Below, one piece after another: positions 16,234-24,096 of a stretch of DNA of 42,539 nt (position 1 is the first letter of the stretch; the number at the start of each line of letters is the position of its first letter). This stretch comes from 40-80 sp964503665. Lineage in GTDB: Bacteria > Bacteroidota > Bacteroidia > Flavobacteriales_D > Crocinitomicaceae. A program made the position numbers and the translations under genes. The stretch covers positions 1-42,539 of the forward strand of contig CAZDAR010000017.1 in NCBI GenBank assembly GCA_964503665.1, given 5' to 3'. The notes below the pieces were generated by a model, which was given only the letters and a program-made list of their open reading frames with translations, did no database searches and was not told where the DNA came from.

Positions 16234-16623
16234 CTATTCAGCGTCTTTCTTTGGTGCTACTTTTTTAGTGGCTGTTTTTGTTTCCTTTGCTTTTGCTGGT
16301 GATTTTGCTTTTGCCACAGTTGCCGTTTTCTTTACAGCAGTTACCTTCGGTGCAGCTTCCGATTTCTTTGTAGCAGGTGCCTTTGCAGCTGGAGCTTTTA
16401 CTACTTTTGGTTTTACAACAGCTTCCGTTTTCTTAGCAACAGTTGGTTTTGGAGAAGTTTCTTTTTTGGTATCTGCTTTTACTTTAACTTCCTTCGCTGG
16501 CTTTGCTTTAACAGCAGATAAAGTTTTTTCTATATCCTTAAGATTAGATTTACTAAGTCTACTTTTACCATATGAACCTAATATACGCTTACCTATTTTA
16601 GTTTTTTTATCTCCTTTTCCCAT
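16234..16623 (-). CDS. bTHX-like ribosomal N-terminus fused to a histone H1-like Lys/Ala/Pro tail
   Basis: The first 22 residues, MGKGDKKTKIGKRILGSYGK then SR, resemble the small 30S protein THX of Bacteroidota and Thermus. A 23-45 linker follows, then about 85 residues made almost only of Lys, Ala, Pro, Thr, Val and Glu with repeated AKK, KAPA and KSPAKAK patterns, like eukaryotic histone H1 tails or bacterial Hc1/AlgP-type proteins. At 129 residues it is far longer than ordinary THX, which is well under 80. The tail is predicted to be disordered, very basic and nucleic-acid binding. It could act on the ribosome, RNA or DNA; I do not know which. It is divergent from a MarR gene. Confidence 0.7.
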   Translation of the reverse strand: MGKGDKKTKIGKRILGSYGKSRLSKSNLKDIEKTLSAVKAKPAKEVKVKADTKKETSPKPTVAKKTEAVVKPKVVKAPAAKAPATKKSEAAPKVTAVKKTATVAKAKSPAKAKETKTATKKVAPKKDAE

Positions 16624-16753
16624 GTTACATTAAATTATATTATTTGTCAATTTCACAAATTTAGCATTTTTAACGAATTTAACAAGTATTTTAGCAAGAA
16701 GTTATTGTAATGTCTTGATAAAACAGCTATTTTTACAATTATTACCATGGTAT

Positions 16754-17200
16754 ATGATAAAATCAATTGAGGAAGAGTTTGATTATACATTCAAATCAGA
16801 GCAGCAAAAAGCAATTATAAATCTTAAACACACAAGTAATTGGCTTTCAAATATACATCATAACTATATGATACAATATAATTTATCGATGGCTCAATTT
16901 AATATTCTACGAATTTTAAGAGGTGCAAAAGATTTTATTAGTGTCACCACTATCAAAGAGAGAATGATTGAAAAGTCGCCCAATACCACACGACTGATGG
17001 ATAAATTAATGGAGAAAGAATTAATTCATCGTGAGAAATGCAAAAATGACAAACGTGTCGTCTTTGCTAAAATATCAAAAGAAGGATTAGAATTATTAGC
17101 TAAAATTGATTTAACGTTTAATGACTTTTTCCAAGTATGCAACCTAAGTAATCAAGAAGCAAAAGAATTAAATGCATTATTAGACAAAATGCGGAGTTAA
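16754..17200 (+). CDS. MarR family transcriptional regulator
   Basis: The chosen start is ATG 16754 (148 residues, MIKSIEEEFDYTFKSEQQ); 13 more codons upstream lack family character. The winged helix lies at about residues 40-110, with MAQFNILRILRGAKDFISV, the recognition helix in SPNTTRLMDKLMEKELI and the wing in REKCKNDKRVVFAKISKEG. This is the Bacteroidota MarR subgroup that often represses stress or lipid genes. No target gene is next to it on the same strand. It is divergent from the bTHX-like gene, and the 130-base gap between them could hold its operator. Confidence 0.85.
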   Translation: MIKSIEEEFDYTFKSEQQKAIINLKHTSNWLSNIHHNYMIQYNLSMAQFNILRILRGAKDFISVTTIKERMIEKSPNTTRLMDKLMEKELIHREKCKNDKRVVFAKISKEGLELLAKIDLTFNDFFQVCNLSNQEAKELNALLDKMRS

Positions 17201-17210
17201 AAAATCACGT

Positions 17211-17366
17211 TTAAACTGATTTTACCTCTTTCTTTTTTGAGTTCTTTTCTTTCGTTGAATTTTCTTTTTCACTCAATCCTAATTTCAAAAGAGCATCATC
17301 GAACTTATTTTTCTTCTTAGCGACCTTATTAGTATTTAAACTCTTTATTTTAATTGTAGTATTCAT
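17211..17366 (-). CDS. Possible small basic protein (51 aa)
   Basis: A short frame on the minus strand begins with ATG at 17366 and ends with TAA at 17211-17213, convergent with the MarR gene and 10 bases from it. The product has 17 Lys and no Cys, Trp, His or Pro. Residues 20-33 (NKFDDALLKLGLSE) look like a short amphipathic helix between two Lys-rich arms. I do not recognise it. The composition and the clean placement between genes make it plausible, but its small size in AT-rich DNA leaves it uncertain. Confidence 0.4.
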   Translation of the reverse strand: MNTTIKIKSLNTNKVAKKKNKFDDALLKLGLSEKENSTKEKNSKKKEVKSV

Positions 17367-17629
17367 GACCTTCGTTTTTGTAAGTTATGTTTATTCAAAT
17401 CAAATTTAAAGCCAAATTTAATTTTTCTTCTATAACTAATACGTTTGAAATCAACAAAAGGATACTAAAATCAAATAAAATGTAACTATATGTAACTTTT
17501 GTTGATTAAGAGAGTATATATAGACAGATAAATTATTAACATCTACAGGTTCAAGAAAGAGACACTCAGAAATGGGTGTCTTTTTTGATTCCCACTATGC
17601 TTTTTTTTTATAAATTACCTTTTTTTAGC
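17367..17629 (+). other. Gene-free gap upstream of glyA; possible small transcript
   Basis: I see no protein gene in this stretch. It contains a well-formed terminator hairpin on the plus strand (17560-17586) more than 350 bases past the nearest upstream plus-strand gene. That raises the possibility of a short untranslated RNA ending there. A loose -7-like TAACTTTTG occurs near 17492-17500. Nothing resembling a known RNA family was recognised. Confidence 0.25.
17560..17586 (+). terminator. Rho-independent terminator before glyA
   Basis: An 8-bp stem (AGACACTC with GGGTGTCT, one G-T pair) and a 7-base loop are followed by six T. No plus-strand gene lies directly upstream. Confidence 0.7.
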
Positions 17630-17659
17630 TTTGAAATTCATTAATAAAGACTAAGTTTA
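17630..17659 (+). promoter_or_regulatory. glyA promoter
   Basis: TTTG at 17630-17633, an 18-base spacer and TAAGTTTA at 17652-17659 fit the Bacteroidota promoter with one mismatch in the -7 box. The leader to the glyA ATG would be about 45 bases. Confidence 0.45.
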
Positions 17660-17709
17660 CATTTATCAATAATAGACATAATATGATAGAAACACTTTAA
17701 TATATAGCA

Positions 17710-18984
17710 ATGAAAAAAGATAAGGAAGTATTCGATTTAATAGAAAAAGAAAAACAAAGACAACAACATGGGGTTGAGTTAATAGCCTCAGAGAATTTTG
17801 TAAGCGATAATGTTATGAGCGCTATGGGGTCCGTTTTAACCAATAAATATGCAGAAGGGCTCCCGGGTAAAAGATATTACGGAGGATGTGAAATTGTAGA
17901 TCAAACAGAACAGCTAGCTATTGATCGTTTATGCAAACTATTTGGTGCTACTTGGGCGAATGTTCAGCCTCACTCTGGAGCACAAGCAAATATGGCTATT
18001 TTCATAGCATGTCTTCAACCTGGAGATGCAATACTAGGTCTTAACCTTTCTCATGGAGGACATCTAACACATGGTTCTCCTGTAAATTTCTCTGGAAAAT
18101 TATATGAAAATTTTTTTTACGGTGTTAAAGAAGATACTGGTTTAGTAGATTATGAAGCATTAGAAGAGATTGCGAAAAAAGAAAAGCCTAAGTTAATTAT
18201 ATGTGGTGCTTCTGCTTATTCTAGAGATTGGGATTATAAGCGTATTCGTAAAGTAGCAGATGAAGTAGGCGCTTTAGTATTAGCCGATATTTCTCACCCT
18301 GCTGGACTTATTGCTGCAGGATTATTAAATGACCCTTTTGATTATTGCCACATTGTTACAAGTACCACTCATAAAACATTAAGAGGTCCAAGAGGTGGTG
18401 TCATCATGATGCGTCATAATTTTGACAATCCATTTGGTTTAAAATGGAACAACGGAAATCCAAAATCAATGGCAGCGCTTTTAGATGCCGCTGTTTTCCC
18501 TGGAATTCAAGGTGGACCTTTGGAGCACGTTATTGCAGCAAAAGCAGTTGCTTTTGGTGAGGCCTTATCAGACGAATATAAAGTTTACATGAAACAAGTT
18601 CAAAGAAATGCCGCAGTAATGGCAGATGAGTTTGTAAAATTAGGCTATAAAATTGTTTCTGGTGGTACCGAGAATCATTGTATGCTTATCGATTTAAGAG
18701 GCAAAGGAGTCAATGGAAAAGATGCTGAAAACACTTTAGTGAAGGCGGACATTACTATAAATAAAAACATGGTTCCTTTCGATACTGAATCTCCTTTTGT
18801 TACTTCAGGAATTAGAGTTGGGACTCCAGCGATAACGACTCGTGGTTTAAAGGAAACACATGTCGTTCAGATTGTAAAATGGATTGACTTAGTTTTAAAT
18901 GACATTCACAACGAAGAAACAATTCGGAAAGTAAAAAAAGAAGTAAATGAAATGATGAATAGCTTTCCTCTCTTTCAGATGTAA
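17710..18984 (+). CDS. glyA: Serine hydroxymethyltransferase
   Basis: This 424-residue protein is the PLP enzyme that converts serine and tetrahydrofolate into glycine and 5,10-methylene-tetrahydrofolate, the main one-carbon supply. Visible signatures are ELIASENFVS, NKYAEGLPGKRYYGGCE, the NVQPHSGAQAN segment, ADISHPAGLIAAG and the PLP site STTHKTLRGPRGG with Lys222. The length is normal for bacteria. It has its own promoter and terminator, so it is probably monocistronic. Confidence 0.97.
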   Translation: MKKDKEVFDLIEKEKQRQQHGVELIASENFVSDNVMSAMGSVLTNKYAEGLPGKRYYGGCEIVDQTEQLAIDRLCKLFGATWANVQPHSGAQANMAIFIACLQPGDAILGLNLSHGGHLTHGSPVNFSGKLYENFFYGVKEDTGLVDYEALEEIAKKEKPKLIICGASAYSRDWDYKRIRKVADEVGALVLADISHPAGLIAAGLLNDPFDYCHIVTSTTHKTLRGPRGGVIMMRHNFDNPFGLKWNNGNPKSMAALLDAAVFPGIQGGPLEHVIAAKAVAFGEALSDEYKVYMKQVQRNAAVMADEFVKLGYKIVSGGTENHCMLIDLRGKGVNGKDAENTLVKADITINKNMVPFDTESPFVTSGIRVGTPAITTRGLKETHVVQIVKWIDLVLNDIHNEETIRKVKKEVNEMMNSFPLFQM

Positions 18985-19008
18985 TATAAATACACTTATT
19001 GACCAACA

Positions 19009-19039
19009 AAATGGGGAGTTAATAGCTTTCCATTTTTTT
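19009..19039 (+). terminator. glyA terminator
   Basis: A 10-bp stem (AAATGGGGAG with CTTTCCATTT, two G-T pairs) with loop TTAATAG is followed by seven T, starting 25 bases after the glyA stop. Confidence 0.8.
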
Positions 19040-19120
19040 ATGCTTTGAAATTTGGGGGAATTATTTTATTTTGATGTGTTCAGTTACAATTTGTAATTAT
19101 GCTTTAAATTTCAATTTTTT

Positions 19121-19245
19121 CTTTTTGTCCGTCAAAAAGAGAGAAAGCGTTGCTTTTGAAAACGTAAAAATGAGACCATCGTAGACAGCACCGAAAGTAA
19201 TCGGTTAGTGCAGAAGTTTTTAAGGATAAAACTCGTCGTTGGATT
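19121..19245 (+). repeat. Dispersed intergenic repeat, copy 1
   Basis: The copy opens with the near-palindrome CTTTTTG-tccgt-CAAAAAG (19121-19139). Then come a block containing AGCG, TGCTTTTGAAaACGTAAAAA and GAG, a 24-base segment absent from copy 3, and a block with GTGCaGAAGTTTTTAAGGATAAA and CTCGTCGT. It lies in the 481-base gap between glyA and the MATE gene. The rest of that gap shows only the glyA terminator and a -7 box. Copies 2 and 3 are at 32374 and 35611, all in the same orientation. Confidence 0.75.
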
Positions 19246-19438
19246 TTTCTTCGCTTAAAAATCATACTTAATGCTCATTTTCTATTTCTAGAAGATAAAA
19301 TAGTTATGACATACTAATCCACCATTGTATTTAGAACTCTCATTTTTTTGGGAATGATTACTTTTTCTATAAGTCAGTACATCAAAATAAATTTAACCCA
19401 ATTTGGGAATTAATTAAATTCTATCTTTAAAAATCAAG

Positions 19439-19446
19439 TAACTTTG
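19439..19446 (+). promoter_or_regulatory. -7 promoter box of the MATE-fmt operon
   Basis: TAACTTTG is an exact TAnnTTTG ending 19 bases before the ATG of the MATE gene. The -33 region is not clear. Confidence 0.4.
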
Positions 19447-19465
19447 CGCTTTTATTTCCCTTTAA

Positions 19466-20791
19466 ATGCTTGATTTAAAATATTCGACCATCTTACGTGT
19501 AGCTGTTCCTCTGATGTTTTCAAGCTTTGTTCAGTCCATCGTTTTATTAACGGACACTGCTTTTTTAAGCCGCTACTCTACTTTAGCGTTTGATGCTAAC
19601 GGAAATGCAGGATTGGTGTACATTACTTTTTTTATGGCCATGTTTGGCATGAGCGATGGTTCTCAAATTCTTATTGCTCGACGTGTCGGAGAACAGCGAT
19701 TTTCAGAAATAGGAAGTATTTTTCAATCCAACATCTTTATTTTATTTTGCCTCTCCATCTTTTTCTTTGGTGTGATTCAATTTTTCGGTCCAATATTTTT
19801 GCCGTTGGTCAATAATAATCAGGAATTAGCACAAGCACAAATTGACTTTTTAAGCATTCGTTCCTATGCCTTATTCTTCGCTATCATTACATTAAGTATA
19901 CAATCCTATTTTTTTGCAATTGGTAAAACATCGATTGTATTACTCGGCTCTGGAATTATCGCCATTACCAATATCTTCTTAGATTGGTTCTTAATCTTCG
20001 GTAATAGATGGATAGCTCCCAAAGGTCTTGAAGGTGCAGCAATTGCATCAACGTTAGCAGAAGGGATAGGAATGATCTATCTTATTATTGCCTTAGCTAT
20101 TCATAAAAAGTATATTTCGTACGCCCTTTTAAAAGAAATCAATATATTTAAAAATGTGAGAAGTGCTTTAAGAGTCGGCACTCCCTTATTTTTCCAATCC
20201 TTTATCGCATTAGGAACATGGTTAGTCTTCTTTACATGGATTGAAAATATGGGAACGTATGAATTAACGATTTCACAGAATATTCGCAGCTTATACTTTA
20301 TCGCCTTCATCCCAGTTTATGGATTTGCCTACACCACTAAATCGTATATTTCACAATATATAGGCAATAAACAATTTGAAAGCCTAAAAAAAATTCAATT
20401 TCGCATCATTTTACTATCACTTCTATTTTTATTGACATTCTTCCATGGAGCTATGCTCTATCCCGAGGTGTTAATTCGATTAATCAATCCAAATGAAGAG
20501 TACGTTCAAGCAAGTGCTGAAATACTGCGTTTTATTTTTGCCTCTCTCTTATTATATAGCGTTTCAAGCGTTTTGGTACAAACCATCAACGGTTCTGGTA
20601 ATACGAAGGTCTCATTTGTCATAGAAGTTTTAGGATGCATACTCTATGCTTTATATGGCTACGTTACTATCAAATTACTTAATTTTGACATCTACTGGGT
20701 TTGGTCGATTGAGTATGTTTATTATGGCTTGAATCTAATAATGGCCGTTATTTATATCAAATTTTTTAATTGGAGAAATAAAACGATATGA
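19466..20791 (+). CDS. MATE family efflux transporter
   Basis: The 441-residue inner-membrane protein has the twelve-helix pattern of multidrug and toxic compound extrusion transporters. The first helix carries the family-like VPLMFSSFVQSIVLLTDTAFL, and the second repeat starts around AALRVGTPLFFQSFIALGTW. MATE proteins export cationic or aromatic compounds in exchange for protons or sodium; the substrate is unknown here. The stop overlaps the fmt start by 4 bases, so the two are cotranscribed, a functional link being unlikely. Confidence 0.88.
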   Translation: MLDLKYSTILRVAVPLMFSSFVQSIVLLTDTAFLSRYSTLAFDANGNAGLVYITFFMAMFGMSDGSQILIARRVGEQRFSEIGSIFQSNIFILFCLSIFFFGVIQFFGPIFLPLVNNNQELAQAQIDFLSIRSYALFFAIITLSIQSYFFAIGKTSIVLLGSGIIAITNIFLDWFLIFGNRWIAPKGLEGAAIASTLAEGIGMIYLIIALAIHKKYISYALLKEINIFKNVRSALRVGTPLFFQSFIALGTWLVFFTWIENMGTYELTISQNIRSLYFIAFIPVYGFAYTTKSYISQYIGNKQFESLKKIQFRIILLSLLFLLTFFHGAMLYPEVLIRLINPNEEYVQASAEILRFIFASLLLYSVSSVLVQTINGSGNTKVSFVIEVLGCILYALYGYVTIKLLNFDIYWVWSIEYVYYGLNLIMAVIYIKFFNWRNKTI

Positions 20792-21747
20792 CAAAAAATT
20801 TACGCATTGTTTTCATGGGAACGCCTGATTTCGCAACGGGTGTGTTAAAAGAATTAATAGACACTAATCATACGATAGTTGGAATAGTGACCGCACCAGA
20901 TAAGCCAGCTGGAAGAGGTCAGCAGATTTCGATGAGTGCTGTCAAACAGTATGCTGTGGAAACAGAAATCCCAATTTTACAACCTACAAAACTAAAAGAC
21001 GACGCTTTTATAGCACAATTACAGCAATTGAATGCAGATCTATTTATTGTCGTAGCTTTTAGAATGTTACCAGAAGTTGTTTGGTCAATGTCTCCAAAAG
21101 GAACAATAAATCTTCACGCCTCTCTTTTACCGCAGTATCGAGGAGCAGCACCTATCAATTGGGCAATTGTTAATGGCGAAACAAAAACGGGCGTAACAAC
21201 ATTCTTCATTGAAAAGGAAATCGACACAGGAATGGTACTAGCAAAACAAGAAACGTCAATTTCTGAAGATATGACTGCTGGAGAGTTACACGATATCCTA
21301 CTAGAGATTGGTAAAAAGTTGATTGTTAAAAGTGTCAAGTTGATTGAGGAGGGAACATTTACGAAAATTCCACAACACGAAATACAATCCGAGGGCCTTA
21401 AATCTGCTCCAAAAATATTTAAAAGTGACTGCAGAATTAATTGGGAACAACCGGCTTCATCCGTTCATAACTTTATCAGGGGATTCTCACCCTACCCAAC
21501 AGCTTGGACAACCTTTCATTTTGAAAGTAAGAAACATCAGAAAACCGTTAAAATATTCCGAACGAAAAAGACAAACATCACCGTTTCTTCAACTATAAAA
21601 GAAATTCAATTAACTAAACTGAAAATTCTAATTCCATGTGATGATTTCTACCTAGAAGTCCTAGAACTACAAGTGGAAGGAAAGAAAAAAATGTCTTCAA
21701 AAGAGTTCATTTTAGGCTATCAGAATGAAAAAATTACAATTTTTTGA
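20788..21747 (+). CDS. fmt: Methionyl-tRNA formyltransferase
   Basis: This 319-residue enzyme transfers a formyl group from 10-formyl-tetrahydrofolate to initiator Met-tRNA. The catalytic residues are in place: Asn108 and His110 in TINLHASLLP and Asp146 in EKEIDTGMV. The tetrahydrofolate-loop motif SLLPQYRGAAPINWAI is intact. The C-terminal tRNA-binding domain begins near residue 210, with HNFIRGFSPYPTAW. The ATG overlaps the MATE stop. One-carbon supply from the nearby glyA gene is a thematic, not operonic, link. Confidence 0.96.
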   Translation: MTKNLRIVFMGTPDFATGVLKELIDTNHTIVGIVTAPDKPAGRGQQISMSAVKQYAVETEIPILQPTKLKDDAFIAQLQQLNADLFIVVAFRMLPEVVWSMSPKGTINLHASLLPQYRGAAPINWAIVNGETKTGVTTFFIEKEIDTGMVLAKQETSISEDMTAGELHDILLEIGKKLIVKSVKLIEEGTFTKIPQHEIQSEGLKSAPKIFKSDCRINWEQPASSVHNFIRGFSPYPTAWTTFHFESKKHQKTVKIFRTKKTNITVSSTIKEIQLTKLKILIPCDDFYLEVLELQVEGKKKMSSKEFILGYQNEKITIF

Positions 21748-21826
21748 CAATTTTTTCATTATTTTTTTAAAAATTAACATATAATAAAATGTTGTGTAAA
21801 CAACTGTTAATCAATTAGTTATATTT

Positions 21827-21843
21827 AGGAGGTGATTTATCAC
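21827..21843 (+). promoter_or_regulatory. Strong anti-Shine-Dalgarno complement with no start codon
   Basis: AGGAGGTGAT (21827-21836) is complementary to ten bases of the conserved 3' end of 16S rRNA. Its GTGAT half also forms a small dyad, GTGATttATCAC (21832-21843). No ATG, GTG or TTG follows within ribosome-binding distance that opens a frame of any length, and the HU gene starts over 120 bases on. It lies upstream of the HU promoter, so it would only be in RNA if transcription runs past fmt or starts elsewhere. Confidence 0.4.
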
Positions 21844-21898
21844 TAGAATACAAGTACGCATAAAGCTAAATAATCTCTCATTTTTTTTTACAAAAAGT

Positions 21899-21928
21899 TT
21901 TGAAAGTTCAGATAATCAGCTATATTTG
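21899..21928 (+). promoter_or_regulatory. HU gene promoter
   Basis: TTTG (21899-21902), an 18-base spacer and TATATTTG (21921-21928) match the Bacteroidota TTTG-N19-TAnnTTTG promoter almost perfectly. This is the best promoter in the window and suits a highly expressed nucleoid protein. The leader is about 25 to 30 bases. Confidence 0.7.
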
Positions 21929-21961
21929 CTCATAGTAAACAATTGAAAATTATAATAAACT

Positions 21962-22216
21962 ATGAACAAATCTGAATTAGTAGATGCAATTGCACAAGAG
22001 TCTGGTTTAACAAAAACAGATTCTAAAAAAGCTTTAGATGGTTTCATCTCAGCTATTGGTGGAGCTTTAAAATCAGGAGATAAAATATCTCTAGTTGGTT
22101 TTGGTTCTTTCTCAGTTTCTAAAAGAGCTGCAAGAACTGGTAAAAACCCAAGAACTAAAGAAACAATCCAAATTCCTGCAAAAAAAGTTGTTAAGTTTAA
22201 AGCAGGTTCAGAATGA
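21962..22216 (+). CDS. HU family DNA-binding protein
   Basis: The 84-residue product is a DNABII nucleoid protein. The N-terminal helices MNKSELVDAIAQESGLTKTD, the core ISLVGFGSFSVSKRAARTGKNPRT and the DNA-intercalating arm around TKETIQIPAKKVVKFKAG are all standard. HU homodimers bend and compact DNA in the nucleoid. It is slightly shorter than the usual 90, ending right after FKAGSE. A strong promoter and a strong terminator bracket it, so it is monocistronic and probably abundant. Confidence 0.96.
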   Translation: MNKSELVDAIAQESGLTKTDSKKALDGFISAIGGALKSGDKISLVGFGSFSVSKRAARTGKNPRTKETIQIPAKKVVKFKAGSE

Positions 22217-22252
22217 TCTGGAACAGTAAACTAAATAAAAGTTTATCTATTG

Positions 22253-22284
22253 AAAAGAGGTTACCAATTGGTAACCTCTTTTTT
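22253..22284 (+). terminator. HU gene terminator
   Basis: A perfect 13-bp stem, AAAAGAGGTTACC with GGTAACCTCTTTT, closes a 4-base AATT loop and runs into T residues. The AATT centre makes the whole element palindromic. Confidence 0.92.
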
Positions 22285-22415
22285 GCTTTATACTTTGTTG
22301 TATCCCCATAAAATTTTTGAATAAAGCATTCATTTTATGTTTTAATTTAACATATTTTTAAATTTTACATCTAAAATTTTGACTCAATCATCGAATGAGT
22401 TTACTAGATAAACGC

Positions 22416-22423
22416 TATATTTG
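22416..22423 (+). promoter_or_regulatory. -7 promoter box upstream of pntAB
   Basis: TATATTTG is an exact -7 box, 10 bases before the ATG of a 20-codon frame and about 117 bases before pntA. A spaced -33 TTTG is not seen. Confidence 0.4.
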
Positions 22424-22433
22424 TGACCATTCT

Positions 22434-22496
22434 ATGATAAATAGAAAAAAGTGGTTATTTATCGGTGTTTATTATCGATATACTTATATTAATTAG
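22434..22496 (+). CDS. Possible 20-codon leader peptide of pntAB
   Basis: ATG 22434 to TAG 22496 encodes MINRKKWLFIGVYYRYTYIN, a basic and aromatic peptide. The start lies 10 bases after a -7 box and the stop is 44 bases before the pntA ATG, the layout of a translated leader. The short length means chance cannot be excluded. The rest of the 324-base gap between the HU gene and pntA shows only the HU terminator and this -7 box. Confidence 0.25.
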   Translation: MINRKKWLFIGVYYRYTYIN

Positions 22497-22540
22497 TTCG
22501 AGTAAATAATACTTTGACAAGTAATAATAATATAGATTCT

Positions 22541-24082
22541 ATGAGAGTTGGAATTCCGATTGAAATATCAAAAAATGAACTTCGGGTTGCTGCAACCCCT
22601 ACTACGGTAAAAAGATTATTAAAACAAGGTTTTGAAGTCTTCATCCAAGATGGAGCTGGAATAAAAGCCAATTATTCAAACGATGAATTCAAAGCAGCGG
22701 GTGCAACGATTGTTCCTTCAGCGAAAGAAATTTATGGTGATTCTGATATTGTACTAAAAGTACTTCCGCCAGTTGTGGAGGAAATCAGTATGATGAAAGA
22801 AGGATTGGTTTTATTAAGTTACTTGTGGCCAGCACAAAATCAAGATTTACTAGAAAAATTAGCTGCTCAAAAAGTAAATGCCGTTGCAATGGATTCCATT
22901 CCTCGTATTTCTAGAGCGCAGAAGATGGATGTTCTTTCTTCTATGGCAAATATCGCTGGATATAGATCGGTAGTAGAAGCATCTTACCATTTTGGACGTT
23001 TCTTAAACGGTCAAATTACAGCGGCAGGAAAAGTAAATCCTGCGAAAGTATTGGTTATTGGTGCTGGTGTTGCTGGACTTGCGGCTATTGGAACAGCGAA
23101 ATCGTTAGGTGCCATTGTAAGAGCATTTGATACGCGTAAAGAAGTAGCGGAGCAAATCGAATCGATGGGCGCTGAATTTTTAACCGTAGAAATTGAAGAA
23201 GATGGTGCTACATCATCTGGGTATTCAAAAGTGATGAGTAAAGAATTTATCGAAGCAGAAATGAAATTGTTCTTAGAACAAGCTGCTGAAGTAAATATTA
23301 TCATCACAACTGCACAAATCCCTGGAAGAGAGGCACCAAAATTAATACTTGATTATCACGTGGCTGCTATGCAGCCTGGTTCTGTCATTGTTGACTTAGC
23401 AGCTTCAACGGGTGGAAATTGCGTTGCAACAAAAGACGGAGAAGTCTACACGACTGATAACGGTGTAACTATTCTTGGAAAATTAGATCAATTACCAACG
23501 CAAGCTTCTCAACTATATGGAAATAACTTATGTCACCTATTGGATGACATGGGGAAAGCAGAAAACTTTAAAATAAATATGGAAGATGCGGTTGTTTCAA
23601 GAGCAATGGTAACGCATGATGGCGCTATTAACTGGCCGCCAGAACCACTTCCTGTTAGTCCTCAGAAACCAAAACCTGTTGTAGAGGTGGTTACTGAAGA
23701 AGAGCAAAGAGCAATAGATGCAAAGAATGTAAAGAAAAAAACAACAACATTATTTATACAATTAGGTGTGATTGGTTTGTTCTTATTGTTCTTAGGACAG
23801 TATGCACCTGCTGATTTCATGCAACATTTCTCTATTTTCGTTCTAGCCGTTTTTATTGGCTGGCAAGTCATTTGGAATGTTTCACATTCACTTCATACTC
23901 CTTTAATGGCAGTAACAAATGCTATCAGTGGAATTATCATCGTCGGTGGTTTATTACAAACAACAAATGATTTTTCGAATCCAATTACAATTGTTGCTTT
24001 TTGTGCCATTTTAGTGGCCAGTATTAATATCGTCGGTGGTTTCTTCGTGACGCACCGTATGTTGAAAATGTTTAAAAAATAA
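22541..24082 (+). CDS. pntA: NAD(P) transhydrogenase subunit alpha
   Basis: I choose ATG 22541 (513 residues, MRVGIPIEISKNELRVAATP), because this is the conserved family start; a TTG 27 bases upstream only adds a non-conserved tail. Domain I binds NAD(H), with GAGVAGLAAIGTAKSLGAIV near residue 170. The C-terminal 110 residues add four membrane helices (from TTTLFIQLGVIGLFLLFLG to the end), so this is a full-length E. coli-type alpha chain rather than a split one. With PntB it couples hydride transfer from NADH to NADP+ to proton entry at the inner membrane, supplying NADPH. Confidence 0.96.
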   Translation: MRVGIPIEISKNELRVAATPTTVKRLLKQGFEVFIQDGAGIKANYSNDEFKAAGATIVPSAKEIYGDSDIVLKVLPPVVEEISMMKEGLVLLSYLWPAQNQDLLEKLAAQKVNAVAMDSIPRISRAQKMDVLSSMANIAGYRSVVEASYHFGRFLNGQITAAGKVNPAKVLVIGAGVAGLAAIGTAKSLGAIVRAFDTRKEVAEQIESMGAEFLTVEIEEDGATSSGYSKVMSKEFIEAEMKLFLEQAAEVNIIITTAQIPGREAPKLILDYHVAAMQPGSVIVDLAASTGGNCVATKDGEVYTTDNGVTILGKLDQLPTQASQLYGNNLCHLLDDMGKAENFKINMEDAVVSRAMVTHDGAINWPPEPLPVSPQKPKPVVEVVTEEEQRAIDAKNVKKKTTTLFIQLGVIGLFLLFLGQYAPADFMQHFSIFVLAVFIGWQVIWNVSHSLHTPLMAVTNAISGIIIVGGLLQTTNDFSNPITIVAFCAILVASINIVGGFFVTHRMLKMFKK

Positions 24083-24096
24083 GTTAGAATAGAAAT

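Noticed and set aside
16268..16633. 121-codon plus-strand frame opposite the bTHX-like gene
   Set aside because: It is the mirror of a Lys/Ala-rich coding sequence, giving Phe/Ala/Thr-rich low-complexity protein with no family character.
21774..21812. Dyad TTAACA...GTTGtgtaaaCAAC...TGTTAA downstream of fmt
   Set aside because: The arms are short and AT-rich with an irregular spacer; too weak to call an operator or terminator.
23011..23307. 98-codon minus-strand frame inside pntA
   Set aside because: Opposite-strand shadow of a conserved gene, with no start context or homology signs.
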